Positions 56,361 to 64,000 of a stretch of DNA of 64,000 nt are shown in pieces. A program made the translations under genes and the position numbers. Within the stretch, counting starts at the first letter, position 1; each line of letters begins with the position of its first letter. The notes under the pieces are model-generated. The model worked only from the letters and a program-made list of their open reading frames with translations, did no database searches and was not told where the DNA came from. Source of the stretch: Leptotrichia sp. OH3620_COT-345. GTDB taxonomy: Bacteria; Fusobacteriota; Fusobacteriia; Fusobacteriales; Leptotrichiaceae. The DNA lies in assembly GCF_003932895.1 (NCBI RefSeq), contig NZ_RQYW01000008.1, positions 1 to 64,000 of the forward strand, written 5' to 3'.

Positions 56361-57785
56361 CTATTCATCTTTATAATCGTAATGTACATCTCCTTCTGTA
56401 TATTTCTTGTTGTAGTCTTTTAATAATGCTCTGACTTCAAATGATAGCCAGACAATAGCTATTAAGTTCGGAAGAACCATAAGACTATTGAAAATATCAG
56501 CTAAAGACCATACTAATTCCACTTCCTGTAATGATCCGACTATTATACAGACTATTACTATTATTCTATATGGAAGTAAGGCCGATTTTCCGAATAAATA
56601 TTTAATATTGGATTCACCAAAATAATACCATCCTATTATAGTTGTAAATGCAAAAAATGCAAGACACACTGCCAATAAGATTGCTCCGGGTTCACCAAAG
56701 GATATTTTAAAAGCTCCCTGAGTAAGTTGAGCTCCCTTTAGGTATTTTCCATCAGCTCCCTGAACATTATACGCTCCTGTTACAAGGATAGATAAAGCTG
56801 TAGCAGAACATACAACTACAGTATCTATAAACACTCCTACTATAGCTGATAGTCCCTGTTCTGCCGGGTGTTTAACATGTGCTACTGCATGGGCATGAGG
56901 TGTAGAACCCATTCCTGCTTCATTTGAAAACAACCCTCTTGCAATACCCTTTTGAACTGCTGATTTTACTGCTACTCCTAAAATTCCTCCTGCCGCTGCA
57001 GTAGGAGTAAAAGCACTTTGTAATATCCATATAAATGTAGGAATTACTTTATCATGAAACATAAACAAAACTGCAATACTTGCAAATATATACACTGTTG
57101 CCATAACCGGAACTACCAATTCGGCAAACTTTGCAATTCTCTGCATTCCTCCCAAAAAGATTAATGCAGCAAGAACTGCCACTATAAGTCCTATTATTCC
57201 CGGATTTATACTTTCCAGTCCGCTTATTCCTTTAATTCCCGATGCTATGGAGTTTGCCTGAACCGCATTTCCCATAAAGCCTAATGCCAAAATTATAGAT
57301 ATTGCAAAAAATCCTGCCAAAAATTTACCGAATATTCCCGTTTTTTTCAAACCGTGAGATATGTAATATGCCGGACCTCCCACTAATTCTCCATTAATTT
57401 TAGTTCTATATTTCTGAGCTAAAGCAGCTTCAGTAAAAATGGTTCCCATTCCGAGAAAAGCTGAAACCCACATCCAGAAAATCGCTCCGGGTCCTCCTGC
57501 TGTTATGGCTGTTGCAACTCCGGCAACATTCCCTGTTCCCACTTGTGCCGCAATTGCAGTGGCAAGTGCCTGAAACGATGACATGGATCCTTCTTTGGAA
57601 TTTTTCTGTTTTTTAAACAGACCTCCAAATACTATTCCTAAAGCTCTCGGAAATTTTGTTACTTGAGGAAATCCTAAAATAATACTTAAAAAAGCTCCCG
57701 CTCCCAATAATCCCCACATCAGGATATTACTGGCAATAAAATCATTTATTGTATTTATCAGATTTACTAACTGTTCGTAACCCAT
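56361..57785 (-). CDS. Sodium:alanine/glycine symporter (AGCS family)
   Basis: A membrane protein of about 474 residues with 10-11 segments. AGCS motifs: GAGAFLSIILGFPQVTKFPRAL near the N terminus, FQALATAIAAQVGTGNVAGVATAI near residue 75, and the signature GLFSNEAGMGSTPHAHA near residue 290. The family imports alanine and glycine with sodium. An in-frame GTG lies 9 bp upstream; the ATG at 57785 is spaced 8 bp from GGGAG and is chosen. First gene of the grdG-grdF operon, so it likely feeds that reductase. Confidence 0.92.
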   Translation of the reverse strand: MGYEQLVNLINTINDFIASNILMWGLLGAGAFLSIILGFPQVTKFPRALGIVFGGLFKKQKNSKEGSMSSFQALATAIAAQVGTGNVAGVATAITAGGPGAIFWMWVSAFLGMGTIFTEAALAQKYRTKINGELVGGPAYYISHGLKKTGIFGKFLAGFFAISIILALGFMGNAVQANSIASGIKGISGLESINPGIIGLIVAVLAALIFLGGMQRIAKFAELVVPVMATVYIFASIAVLFMFHDKVIPTFIWILQSAFTPTAAAGGILGVAVKSAVQKGIARGLFSNEAGMGSTPHAHAVAHVKHPAEQGLSAIVGVFIDTVVVCSATALSILVTGAYNVQGADGKYLKGAQLTQGAFKISFGEPGAILLAVCLAFFAFTTIIGWYYFGESNIKYLFGKSALLPYRIIVIVCIIVGSLQEVELVWSLADIFNSLMVLPNLIAIVWLSFEVRALLKDYNKKYTEGDVHYDYKDE

Positions 57786-57870
57786 ATTCTTCACTCCCTA
57801 CATAAACTCTATTAAATTCATGTATGGAAAAACGACAGTTCAAAATTATTTTGCAGTAAAATTTATATTT

Positions 57871-57898
57871 ATTATAATTTTCATTTGTGTGTAATCAA
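57871..57898 (-). promoter_or_regulatory. Promoter of the AGCS-grdG-grdF-ykvI operon
   Basis: TTGATT (57893-57898), 16 bp, TATAAT (57871-57876) on the minus strand, with a 5' leader of about 80 bases. I looked for a glycine riboswitch here and found none. Confidence 0.65.
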
Positions 57899-58000
57899 AG
57901 TATCCATAATTAATATTTCCAACTTCCGCAAATCCATACAGAGATATTGTTAATTTTTTAACTAAATATTTACATAATATAAATATAGGGTATCATAATT

Positions 58001-58045
58001 CAAAAACCGAACCTATAATAACCTTAATTTTATAGGTTCTTTTTT
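58001..58045 (-). terminator. Terminator after grdD
   Basis: GAACCTATAA and TTATAGGTTC-type arms (58009-58018 and 58030-58039) with a loop of about 11; T runs on both sides allow function in both directions. It ends the grdEABCD transcript. Confidence 0.8.
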
Positions 58046-58058
58046 ATGTTTTTGGCTA

Positions 58059-59201
58059 TTATGATAACAACCCTTCAGTTTTTAAAATTTCTTTAGACTT
58101 TTCCTTATTTCCTTTACTTACTAAAATGATAGGACCTGTACATCCCATTCCACTTTCGGCATAAATGTTGTGTTTCCACAATAATTTTGCGGCATCTTCC
58201 AGATCCATAATATCAACACCTGAAATTTGAGATGTTACAACTTCTTTCTCAGGCATCTTTATTTCCTCTGAAGGCTTTGTATCCTGTTTTTTATTTTTCA
58301 TTTCAGAGAAAATTTTGTCCAATCCTGCATTCTGTGCTTTTTTATATTCTTCCCTTGCTTTTTCATTAACTTTTCCTAAAGCTACTTCATAACCATATTG
58401 TAAAGCTTTTGCAACAACAGGAGAACCTGAAGCTCTTGAAAGAATTAATATTCTTCTGTCATAATTTTCACCTACTCCAGGACCATATCCGTATCCCTGA
58501 GCCTCATAATCTCCTCCTGTAGTATATGAAGAGAAAATTTTCATAAAAAGATTTCCTGTTAATGAATCAGTAACCATTACATCAGGAGTTCCCATCAATA
58601 AATCATTACCTCTCATCACTGCTCCTCCATCAGCTCTCTGAGATTCGGTAAATTTAAAATCATACCCGTTTTTCTGAAGTTCAAGCAATACTTTTTCAGT
58701 CTGTCTTGCACCTTCTATGTTTATAATTCCCACTGTTGGCTGTTTTATTCCGGCTGATTTTGCAGTGGCTATTCCATATATCGCATTTCTTACCATTGCT
58801 TCCACTCTATCAGTTGCCGATGTACCTGTAGTAGTTGCTATAAACATCTCATTTCCTTTCCCCGGAGTTATTACTCTACCTACTGTGGAAACTCCAATAG
58901 GAAAATTATAGTGCATTGTAACACATGAGGATATTTCTCCTTTGTCCAACAACTCTTCCATTATTTTATGTGCTTCGTCTTCAGAATCGGTTTCATAGCT
59001 TTTAAAATCTTTATGACCTTTTCCTATTAAAACTATATCAAACAAATTATTTTTAGCCAGCTGTGCTCCTTTTATAACATTGTCAACACCGTGTTCACTA
59101 CCTAAAGTTGTTATTCCTACTTTTATTTTTTCTCCGAAATTCCCTGTTTCAATAGCCTCCGCTACTTCCAACAACACTTCGGAAATTATTTTTTTACTCA
59201 T
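58059..59201 (-). CDS. grdD: Glycine reductase component C, GrdD
   Basis: About 380 residues. With GrdC it forms protein C, which accepts the carboxymethyl group from GrdA as an acetyl thioester and releases acetyl phosphate, a source of ATP. Family motifs: VGITTLGSEHGVDNVIKGAQLA, FIATTTGTSATDRVEAMVRNAIYGIATAKSAG (by position) and a C-terminal GMGCTGPIILVSKGN with a conserved Cys. The start at 59201 is preferred because GGGGTGAT lies before it; the longer frame overlaps grdC. Shared by all three substrate sets, judging from the single copy here. Confidence 0.93.
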   Translation of the reverse strand: MSKKIISEVLLEVAEAIETGNFGEKIKVGITTLGSEHGVDNVIKGAQLAKNNLFDIVLIGKGHKDFKSYETDSEDEAHKIMEELLDKGEISSCVTMHYNFPIGVSTVGRVITPGKGNEMFIATTTGTSATDRVEAMVRNAIYGIATAKSAGIKQPTVGIINIEGARQTEKVLLELQKNGYDFKFTESQRADGGAVMRGNDLLMGTPDVMVTDSLTGNLFMKIFSSYTTGGDYEAQGYGYGPGVGENYDRRILILSRASGSPVVAKALQYGYEVALGKVNEKAREEYKKAQNAGLDKIFSEMKNKKQDTKPSEEIKMPEKEVVTSQISGVDIMDLEDAAKLLWKHNIYAESGMGCTGPIILVSKGNKEKSKEILKTEGLLS

Positions 59202-59211
59202 TGTATCACCC

Positions 59212-60729
59212 CTACTCTTCTGCAATATTCTGAGCAAGTTTTTTAATTGATTCAGCTATTATCTTTTTAATTTCATCTTTAGACACTGAACTTTCTTCGG
59301 CTTTCATCCCTGTATTTCTTTCAGCTATGAATGATACACCGTCAAATAAGTTTGTCATTCTTCCTAAGAACAGACTTCCTTTTCCAACAATCATAGCTCT
59401 GTTTTTATTTCCTGTAGTCAAATCATCACAAAGGAATCCCACATAAGGTACTCCCGATGGAATATGTCCTTGTGTTGGAGCCCATCCCGGCAATCCTTTT
59501 TCTTCTATAAATGATTTCAAGTTGGCTTTTTCCATTTCTTTACGTAATACAGCCAGAGCTCCTATCATTTTATAGTTTGCTTCAGGTACATTCCCTGCAC
59601 CCGCCGCCATTGTTATATCAGGATTCTGCATTTCTACGGAGTAAACATCTACATCTGTTATTTTTAATCCTGCCTTATCTAGTCCCGGAGTTACCAATGC
59701 TGATATAACAGCTTGTGGAGAAGATCCTGTTCCTACATTGTGTTTTCCTACTAAATCAGTTCTGATTATTGGATTTACACCATCATTTTCCGAAATAAGA
59801 ACTGCAAATCCTCCAAGTACGTCTTCCAGTACGGGTATTCCTTTCTTAACATGATCTTTAGCGTTCATTCCAAGTTTTGCAGTTGCTCCTCCTGCAACTA
59901 CCATAACATTTTTATAAACACCTGATTTAACTAAAGCGGCAGCACTTATCAACGCATGCGTAGGTGCCGCACAGAAACCTCTCAAATCAGACCCTGTGGC
60001 ATTTGTAAGGTTGGCAGCTTCAGCTATAGCTTTGGCGAAGTTTCCTCCTCCACGCTGATTCACATCCCCACATGCTTCTTCTGAACATTCTATAACATAA
60101 TCTATATCCTGAGGATTTACTTTGGAAGCTTTTAGCAGTTCCAACGCAGATATTATACCTGATGCTTTTACTACAAGATTTTCAAACATTACATGTGAAT
60201 TCAAGTTAGGATCTACATCATGGGCTCTTTTAACATATCCCACAACTTTTCCGTCATGTACCAGTGGTTGATCCGCATCGCTCATATCACTGATATCCGA
60301 ACCTTTTAACTGTCCGAATAAATGAGACAGTTCACTAAAATTTTTTTCTACTTTCGGTAATACTTCTTTTATAAATTCCTCTGACAACTTTACTAAATCA
60401 AAAGCATCAGATAATTTCATTATTGCTAAAAATTCATCTTGAGGAACTATCTGACCGAATTTTCCGTAACGATCCCCTTTCTGATCTTTTATATCATACC
60501 AAGGCATCGGATAAGTGTTCAATTCTTCAGGAGTTTTTTTCCCTATGTACACTTGATTCGGCAAATAATTAACTACTTCTTCGTATGTTCTTATATGATT
60601 TTTTATATTTTGCAAAAATTCCGAATCAGGATTTGTTATTTTTTCTATTGAACATGTCGAACCGCTTTCAATCATGTCCGGAGTATGAACTAGCACATAT
60701 CCTGCTCCTTTAAATACTGGATAATTCAT
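59212..60729 (-). CDS. grdC: Glycine reductase component C, GrdC
   Basis: A 505-residue thiolase/KAS III-like subunit of protein C. The N-terminal NYPVFKGAGYVLVHTPDMI is typical; the nucleophile region is DLRGFCAAPTHALISAAAL near residue 250 with the acetyl-accepting Cys. GWAPTQGHIPSGVPYVGF near residue 425 also fits. It lies 10 bp before grdD. Upstream of its ATG there is a strong hairpin instead of an ordinary ribosome site. Confidence 0.95.
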   Translation of the reverse strand: MNYPVFKGAGYVLVHTPDMIESGSTCSIEKITNPDSEFLQNIKNHIRTYEEVVNYLPNQVYIGKKTPEELNTYPMPWYDIKDQKGDRYGKFGQIVPQDEFLAIMKLSDAFDLVKLSEEFIKEVLPKVEKNFSELSHLFGQLKGSDISDMSDADQPLVHDGKVVGYVKRAHDVDPNLNSHVMFENLVVKASGIISALELLKASKVNPQDIDYVIECSEEACGDVNQRGGGNFAKAIAEAANLTNATGSDLRGFCAAPTHALISAAALVKSGVYKNVMVVAGGATAKLGMNAKDHVKKGIPVLEDVLGGFAVLISENDGVNPIIRTDLVGKHNVGTGSSPQAVISALVTPGLDKAGLKITDVDVYSVEMQNPDITMAAGAGNVPEANYKMIGALAVLRKEMEKANLKSFIEEKGLPGWAPTQGHIPSGVPYVGFLCDDLTTGNKNRAMIVGKGSLFLGRMTNLFDGVSFIAERNTGMKAEESSVSKDEIKKIIAESIKKLAQNIAEE

Positions 60730-60739
60730 ATTTTTATTT

Positions 60740-60761
60740 AGGGAAGGGCTATCCCTTCCCT
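60740..60761 (-). promoter_or_regulatory. Hairpin in the translation start region of grdC
   Basis: AGGGAAGGG and CCCTTCCCT form a perfect 9-bp stem with a 4-base loop, between an AAAGGAG box and the grdC ATG. There is no T run, so it is not a standard terminator. Folding would bring AAAGGAG to within about 12 bases of the ATG; alternatively the stem hides the G-rich arm. Confidence 0.6.
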
Positions 60762-60784
60762 ATCTCCTTTCTGAATTATAAGAT

Positions 60785-62095
60785 TTAATTTTCGAACACT
60801 GTCTGGCTTGTCACTTCTGTAGTCAGTGCTTTTAATGCTTTATCAACTAATTTTCTTCTTAATTTTTTTTCTTCTTCTTTTTCTAATGTTGGATTCCCCA
60901 ACGGATGAGGTATCGCTATAGTCGGAACGATTCTGTTTGCTCCAACTGTAAGAGAAATAGGTACAACTGTACACATATGAACTACAGGTATTCCTGCTCT
61001 CTCTATTTCTTTTGCCATCGTTGCTCCGCAACGCGTACAAGTACCTCAAGTAGACGTTAAAATAACAGCATCTACTCCATCAGCTACTAATTTGGCACCA
61101 ATTTCCGCTGCAAATGCTTTCGCATTGGCAACTGCCGTCCCGTTACCTACAGTAGTATAAAATTTTTCATGTAACTCTCCTACTGCACCTTCCTTTACTA
61201 AATCACGTAATACATCTACCGGCAATACACGATCTGAATCCAAATTGGCATATACAGGATCGTATCCTCCATGAGCTGTTTCATGTGTTTCTTCAGTTAA
61301 ATTCTCAAAGTCCTTCAAGAAATATTCTCCATATTTTGAGGCTGAAGAGGATTCAATATGATCAGGATTCCCTTTAGGTACAATTCCTCCTGATGTCACT
61401 AAAGCGATCTTCGCCTTGGATAAATCTTTAACTGCCGCATTAGGCTCGACACGGTCAAAATTAGGCATCGGATATTCAGTTTCAAAAGATTCACCTTTTA
61501 TTTTCTTTATAAGCATATCCACTGCACGCTTTGAACCTCTTTCTTCATGAAAGAAATTCACTCTCACTCCTCTCGGAATATACCCTTCTTCTCCCGGAGA
61601 AAGAATTTTTTCGCCTTTAGACAACTTTTGAGCAAATTTCGCCAATTTCGGCAGAGCATTTCTCATACCTGCTGCACTATCCGATGTTTCAATAATATAT
61701 ACATCTTTTTTATACATATCCACACCCGGATTTTCAATATACATAGCAGTTACAGACGGTATGTGCAATTTATCCTGAACAAGTTTAGTAATTGTTCCTG
61801 CGGCAACTCCATAACGACCTGCATTAAATGCCGGACCTGCAATAAATAACTGAGGTTCTAGATTTTTTATCATTTCCAGTAGAGTAATTTGCACTTTTTC
61901 CAGATTTTCATTGAAATAGCTGTCACCACATACTATCGTTCCCACTATCTCAAAATCTTCTCCTAATTGTCCTTGTAATTGTTGTGATATTGGCGGAAGT
62001 TCCTTTCTAAGTTCCGGTTCGATATGGGCTTTTTCTTCTCCTCCAACTCCTGCAAAGAATTGGTTTATATAATGTACTACTTTTATTTTAGACAT
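60785..62095 (-). CDS. grdB: Glycine reductase component B selenoprotein GrdB
   Basis: A 436-residue selenoprotein, exactly the usual length, when the TGA at 61046-61048 is read as Sec350 in TSTUGTCTRCGATMAKEIER. It carries the glycine-specific active site together with GrdE and gives Se-carboxymethyl-Sec for transfer to GrdA. N terminus KVVHYINQFFAGVGGEEKAH. AGGAGGTAA precedes the ATG. Position between grdA and grdC matches known glycine reductase operons. Confidence 0.95.
61019..61048 (-). promoter_or_regulatory. SECIS-like hairpin of grdB
   Basis: CGTTGC-GGA-GCAACG at 61019-61033, twelve bases after the UGA. Same stem as in grdF and grdH, but the third loop base is A. Confidence 0.75.
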
Positions 62096-62129
62096 TTTGC
62101 ATTACCTCCTTAAAATTATCTAAACCGGA

Positions 62130-62591
62130 TTACTCCCCACGCACTTCTTTCATTTCTTTTGAAATTTCTTCAACATCCAATACCATTTCCATCATTCCTA
62201 CCTGTTCTTCATAAACAGAAGGGTCAACTTGTTCTTTCATCGCTTCTTCTACAATATGGTATACACCAAGATTTAATGCAACTCCTGCTAAAGGCCCTGC
62301 AAAAGTAGGATCTCCAACAGTTACTGTTTCAGCTGCTAGACCAGCAGCTTCGGCTTCTGATGCACCTAATAAAACTACAACGTTTTCTGCACCGAATTTT
62401 TCGGCAGCTTCTTTAACACGTTTTTGGTTTTCTAAGTCCATCGCACCTGCAGCCGTTCAGACAAAGCATTCTGTAGATGAAAATACTACTTCTGCTCCGT
62501 CTATAGTTTTTACACATTCTTCGATAGCTAATCCGGGTATTCCGTCTCTATCGCCGATAATAATTACTTTTTTATCTTTAAGACTACTCAT
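62130..62591 (-). CDS. grdA: Glycine reductase selenoprotein A, GrdA
   Basis: A 153-residue selenoprotein; the TGA at 62457-62459 is Sec45 in [18 protein letters not shown]. The CxxU pair is the redox centre that takes the carboxymethyl group from protein B and hands it to protein C, and is later reduced by thioredoxin. [21 protein letters not shown] is at the N terminus. Conventional calling starts it at 62441 and loses the active site. GGAGG lies before the ATG at 62591. Confidence 0.96.
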
Positions 62592-62672
62592 TATCTTTCC
62601 TCCTAATTTATATATTTTTTGTTTATTATCTATAATTATTTAATTGAAAATTAGTTTTACTACACATCAGCA

Positions 62673-63959
62673 TTAGTAAGTCTTTGCACTTAAGTATCCA
62701 AATCCTGTTTCATTTGTAGCTCCTGTAATTGCCTGAATTTCCACTTCAATAGTTCCGTCTTGTCTCAACGAATCTTGATTTCCTCCTGCAATTACATTTA
62801 CCACATCTATATGTCCGATTACTTTATCCAATTTTGGTAATACTATTACCTGATTGGCATTTCCTCCTGTTACTACTGCATCAGCTTTCGGATCAGCATC
62901 TGCAAGACTTTGGCTTGCTCCATCCTGTCCTGCATACTCATCAGTTACAATAACAGTTTTTACACCTTCATTTTCAATTTTTTTACAGTTCATTATCAAG
63001 TCGGTATCAGGATTACCGAATCCTTCTTGAGAAACAATAGCAGCATCCAAGCCTAAATATTTTGTAAACTTCGCTGTCCAATTTGATGATCTTTCTTTAT
63101 CTGCCAGATAAACATTCTCATTTGTTATGATTACACCTAGGAAATTAATTTCCTTTCCGTGTTTTTCATACAACTCTTCTATTACTCCGTTATTCAAATG
63201 AACGTAAGTAGGATTTTTATCACATGCAGACACACAATTTCCACTTACTATCGCTCCATCCATAATTTCTGTAGGATAAAGAAGTGTAGGAACTATCTGT
63301 TTTGCATCTACTCCGTATACGTAAGTATCATGCAACAAACCCTGTGTCTGAAGCATATACACATATCCCACTTTAGGCAAATCAGGATACTCGGCTATCT
63401 GCTCAAGTAAAGGTTTTGTTTCATATACTTTTACTTCTTCCGGTTCCAAATTTCTTGCCAATTCCCCCAAATATCTAGCTGCTTTAAATCCTATATAACG
63501 TACAGCTTTCTCATGCTCATGCTGCTTTACTCCTTCTGCCGGTTCAGCAATAACAACTAAATTATTTAACTTTGAGAATGGTGTGTATTCAGCTCCAATT
63601 CCGGTCATATCAATAATACCTTCTTGGAAACCTACAATTTTACCTGTAGTTACTACAGCCATACCTTTAAGGGCTATTGTTTTCCCTTCTCCTACAGTAT
63701 CCACTTTTGATAAAATACCGGGAAATATTCCTCCACGACCTTCAGTCTTTACACGTGGTTCAATTACATCCTTTACAGGAGTAATACGTATGCTTTCTCC
63801 CGGTCGAGCTATTTCGAGATCCACAGATACGATTGCTTCATCATTCCATATTTCCTTAATAAGTTCTTCCTTATTGACATATAAAACATTTTTTTCAATT
63901 TTTGATTCTGAAGCAAATTGAATATCTTTTATATGAATCTTTCCTAATTCAAGACGCAC
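62673..63959 (-). CDS. grdE: Glycine reductase component B subunits alpha/beta, GrdE
   Basis: A 428-residue proprotein of standard length. Cys242 in MDGAIVSGNCVSACDK is at exactly the position known to be cleaved to form the pyruvoyl group in clostridial GrdE. It uses a GTG start (63959) with GGAGG nine bases upstream. First gene visible of grdE-grdA-grdB-grdC-grdD; the thioredoxin genes that often precede it would lie beyond the right edge. Confidence 0.96.
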   Translation of the reverse strand: MRLELGKIHIKDIQFASESKIEKNVLYVNKEELIKEIWNDEAIVSVDLEIARPGESIRITPVKDVIEPRVKTEGRGGIFPGILSKVDTVGEGKTIALKGMAVVTTGKIVGFQEGIIDMTGIGAEYTPFSKLNNLVVIAEPAEGVKQHEHEKAVRYIGFKAARYLGELARNLEPEEVKVYETKPLLEQIAEYPDLPKVGYVYMLQTQGLLHDTYVYGVDAKQIVPTLLYPTEIMDGAIVSGNCVSACDKNPTYVHLNNGVIEELYEKHGKEINFLGVIITNENVYLADKERSSNWTAKFTKYLGLDAAIVSQEGFGNPDTDLIMNCKKIENEGVKTVIVTDEYAGQDGASQSLADADPKADAVVTGGNANQVIVLPKLDKVIGHIDVVNVIAGGNQDSLRQDGTIEVEIQAITGATNETGFGYLSAKTY

Positions 63960-64000
63960 GCTTAAATTCCTCCTTTACTTTGTAAAATAAGTAACATTTA

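Noticed and set aside
57786-58058. Glycine riboswitch upstream of the AGCS symporter
   Set aside because: No pair of GGAGA-type conserved blocks or tandem aptamer pattern could be found; the region is plain AT-rich leader plus a terminator.

Overview
The window is very AT-rich and looks like a chromosome segment from an anaerobic member of the Fusobacteriota. The protein sequences (GroEL, LeuS, short lipoprotein signal peptides) suggest the Leptotrichiaceae (Leptotrichia/Sebaldella relatives); the genus is a guess made without any search. The organism encodes the selenocysteine (Sec) pathway and uses it: five genes carry an in-frame UGA in a known Sec motif (selD, grdA and three grdB-type genes). 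Conventional gene calls split or truncate all five at that codon.

Layout. 1-1410: the visible end of a CRISPR array (10 identical 30-bp repeats, 9 spacers) with an AT-rich leader on its right; no cas genes are in the window. 1411-3523: groES-groEL under a CIRCE operator. 3534-21.9 kb: mostly housekeeping genes on the minus strand (Xaa-Pro peptidase, two flavoproteins, a glycosyltransferase, an Fe(III)-type ABC importer, ilvE, mnmA, leuS, rlmB). Among them are a gene with an in-frame UGA, a decayed methyltransferase and a probable stand-alone small RNA at about 14.5 kb.

22.2-31.9 kb: a selenium region. On the minus strand it reads selC (tRNA-Sec), selD, yedF, a Se/S-carrier-like gene, selB, selA. 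Just upstream lies a PhnCDE-type ABC importer of the kind annotated as a putative selenate transporter. 31.9-33.2 kb is a gene graveyard. 33.2-43.5 kb holds a DUF3841 gene, a pstSCAB phosphate importer, and a sugar ABC importer with a divergent DUF4091/GH123-like hydrolase and an embedded GNAT_C-domain gene. 43.9-45.8 kb has three small exported proteins.

47.5-64 kb is a Stickland reductase island, all on the minus strand and running off the right edge. The glycine set (grdE-A-B-C-D) is followed by a second substrate set (grdG-like/grdF-like, with an AGCS and a YkvI-type transporter). A third set has a GrdX protein, a BCCT transporter and grdI/grdH-like genes. The third GrdE-type subunit lacks the pyruvoyl-forming cysteine, which together with the BCCT transporter points to betaine. 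Genes grdA, C and D would be shared by all three sets, and the selenium region would supply their Sec. The three grdB-type genes carry near-identical SECIS-like hairpins just after the UGA.

The least explained signals are two homologous UGA-containing loci (about 32.6 and 39.2 kb) that share a hairpin with a GGU loop, the small RNA at 14.5 kb, and a dispersed element found downstream of minus-strand genes.
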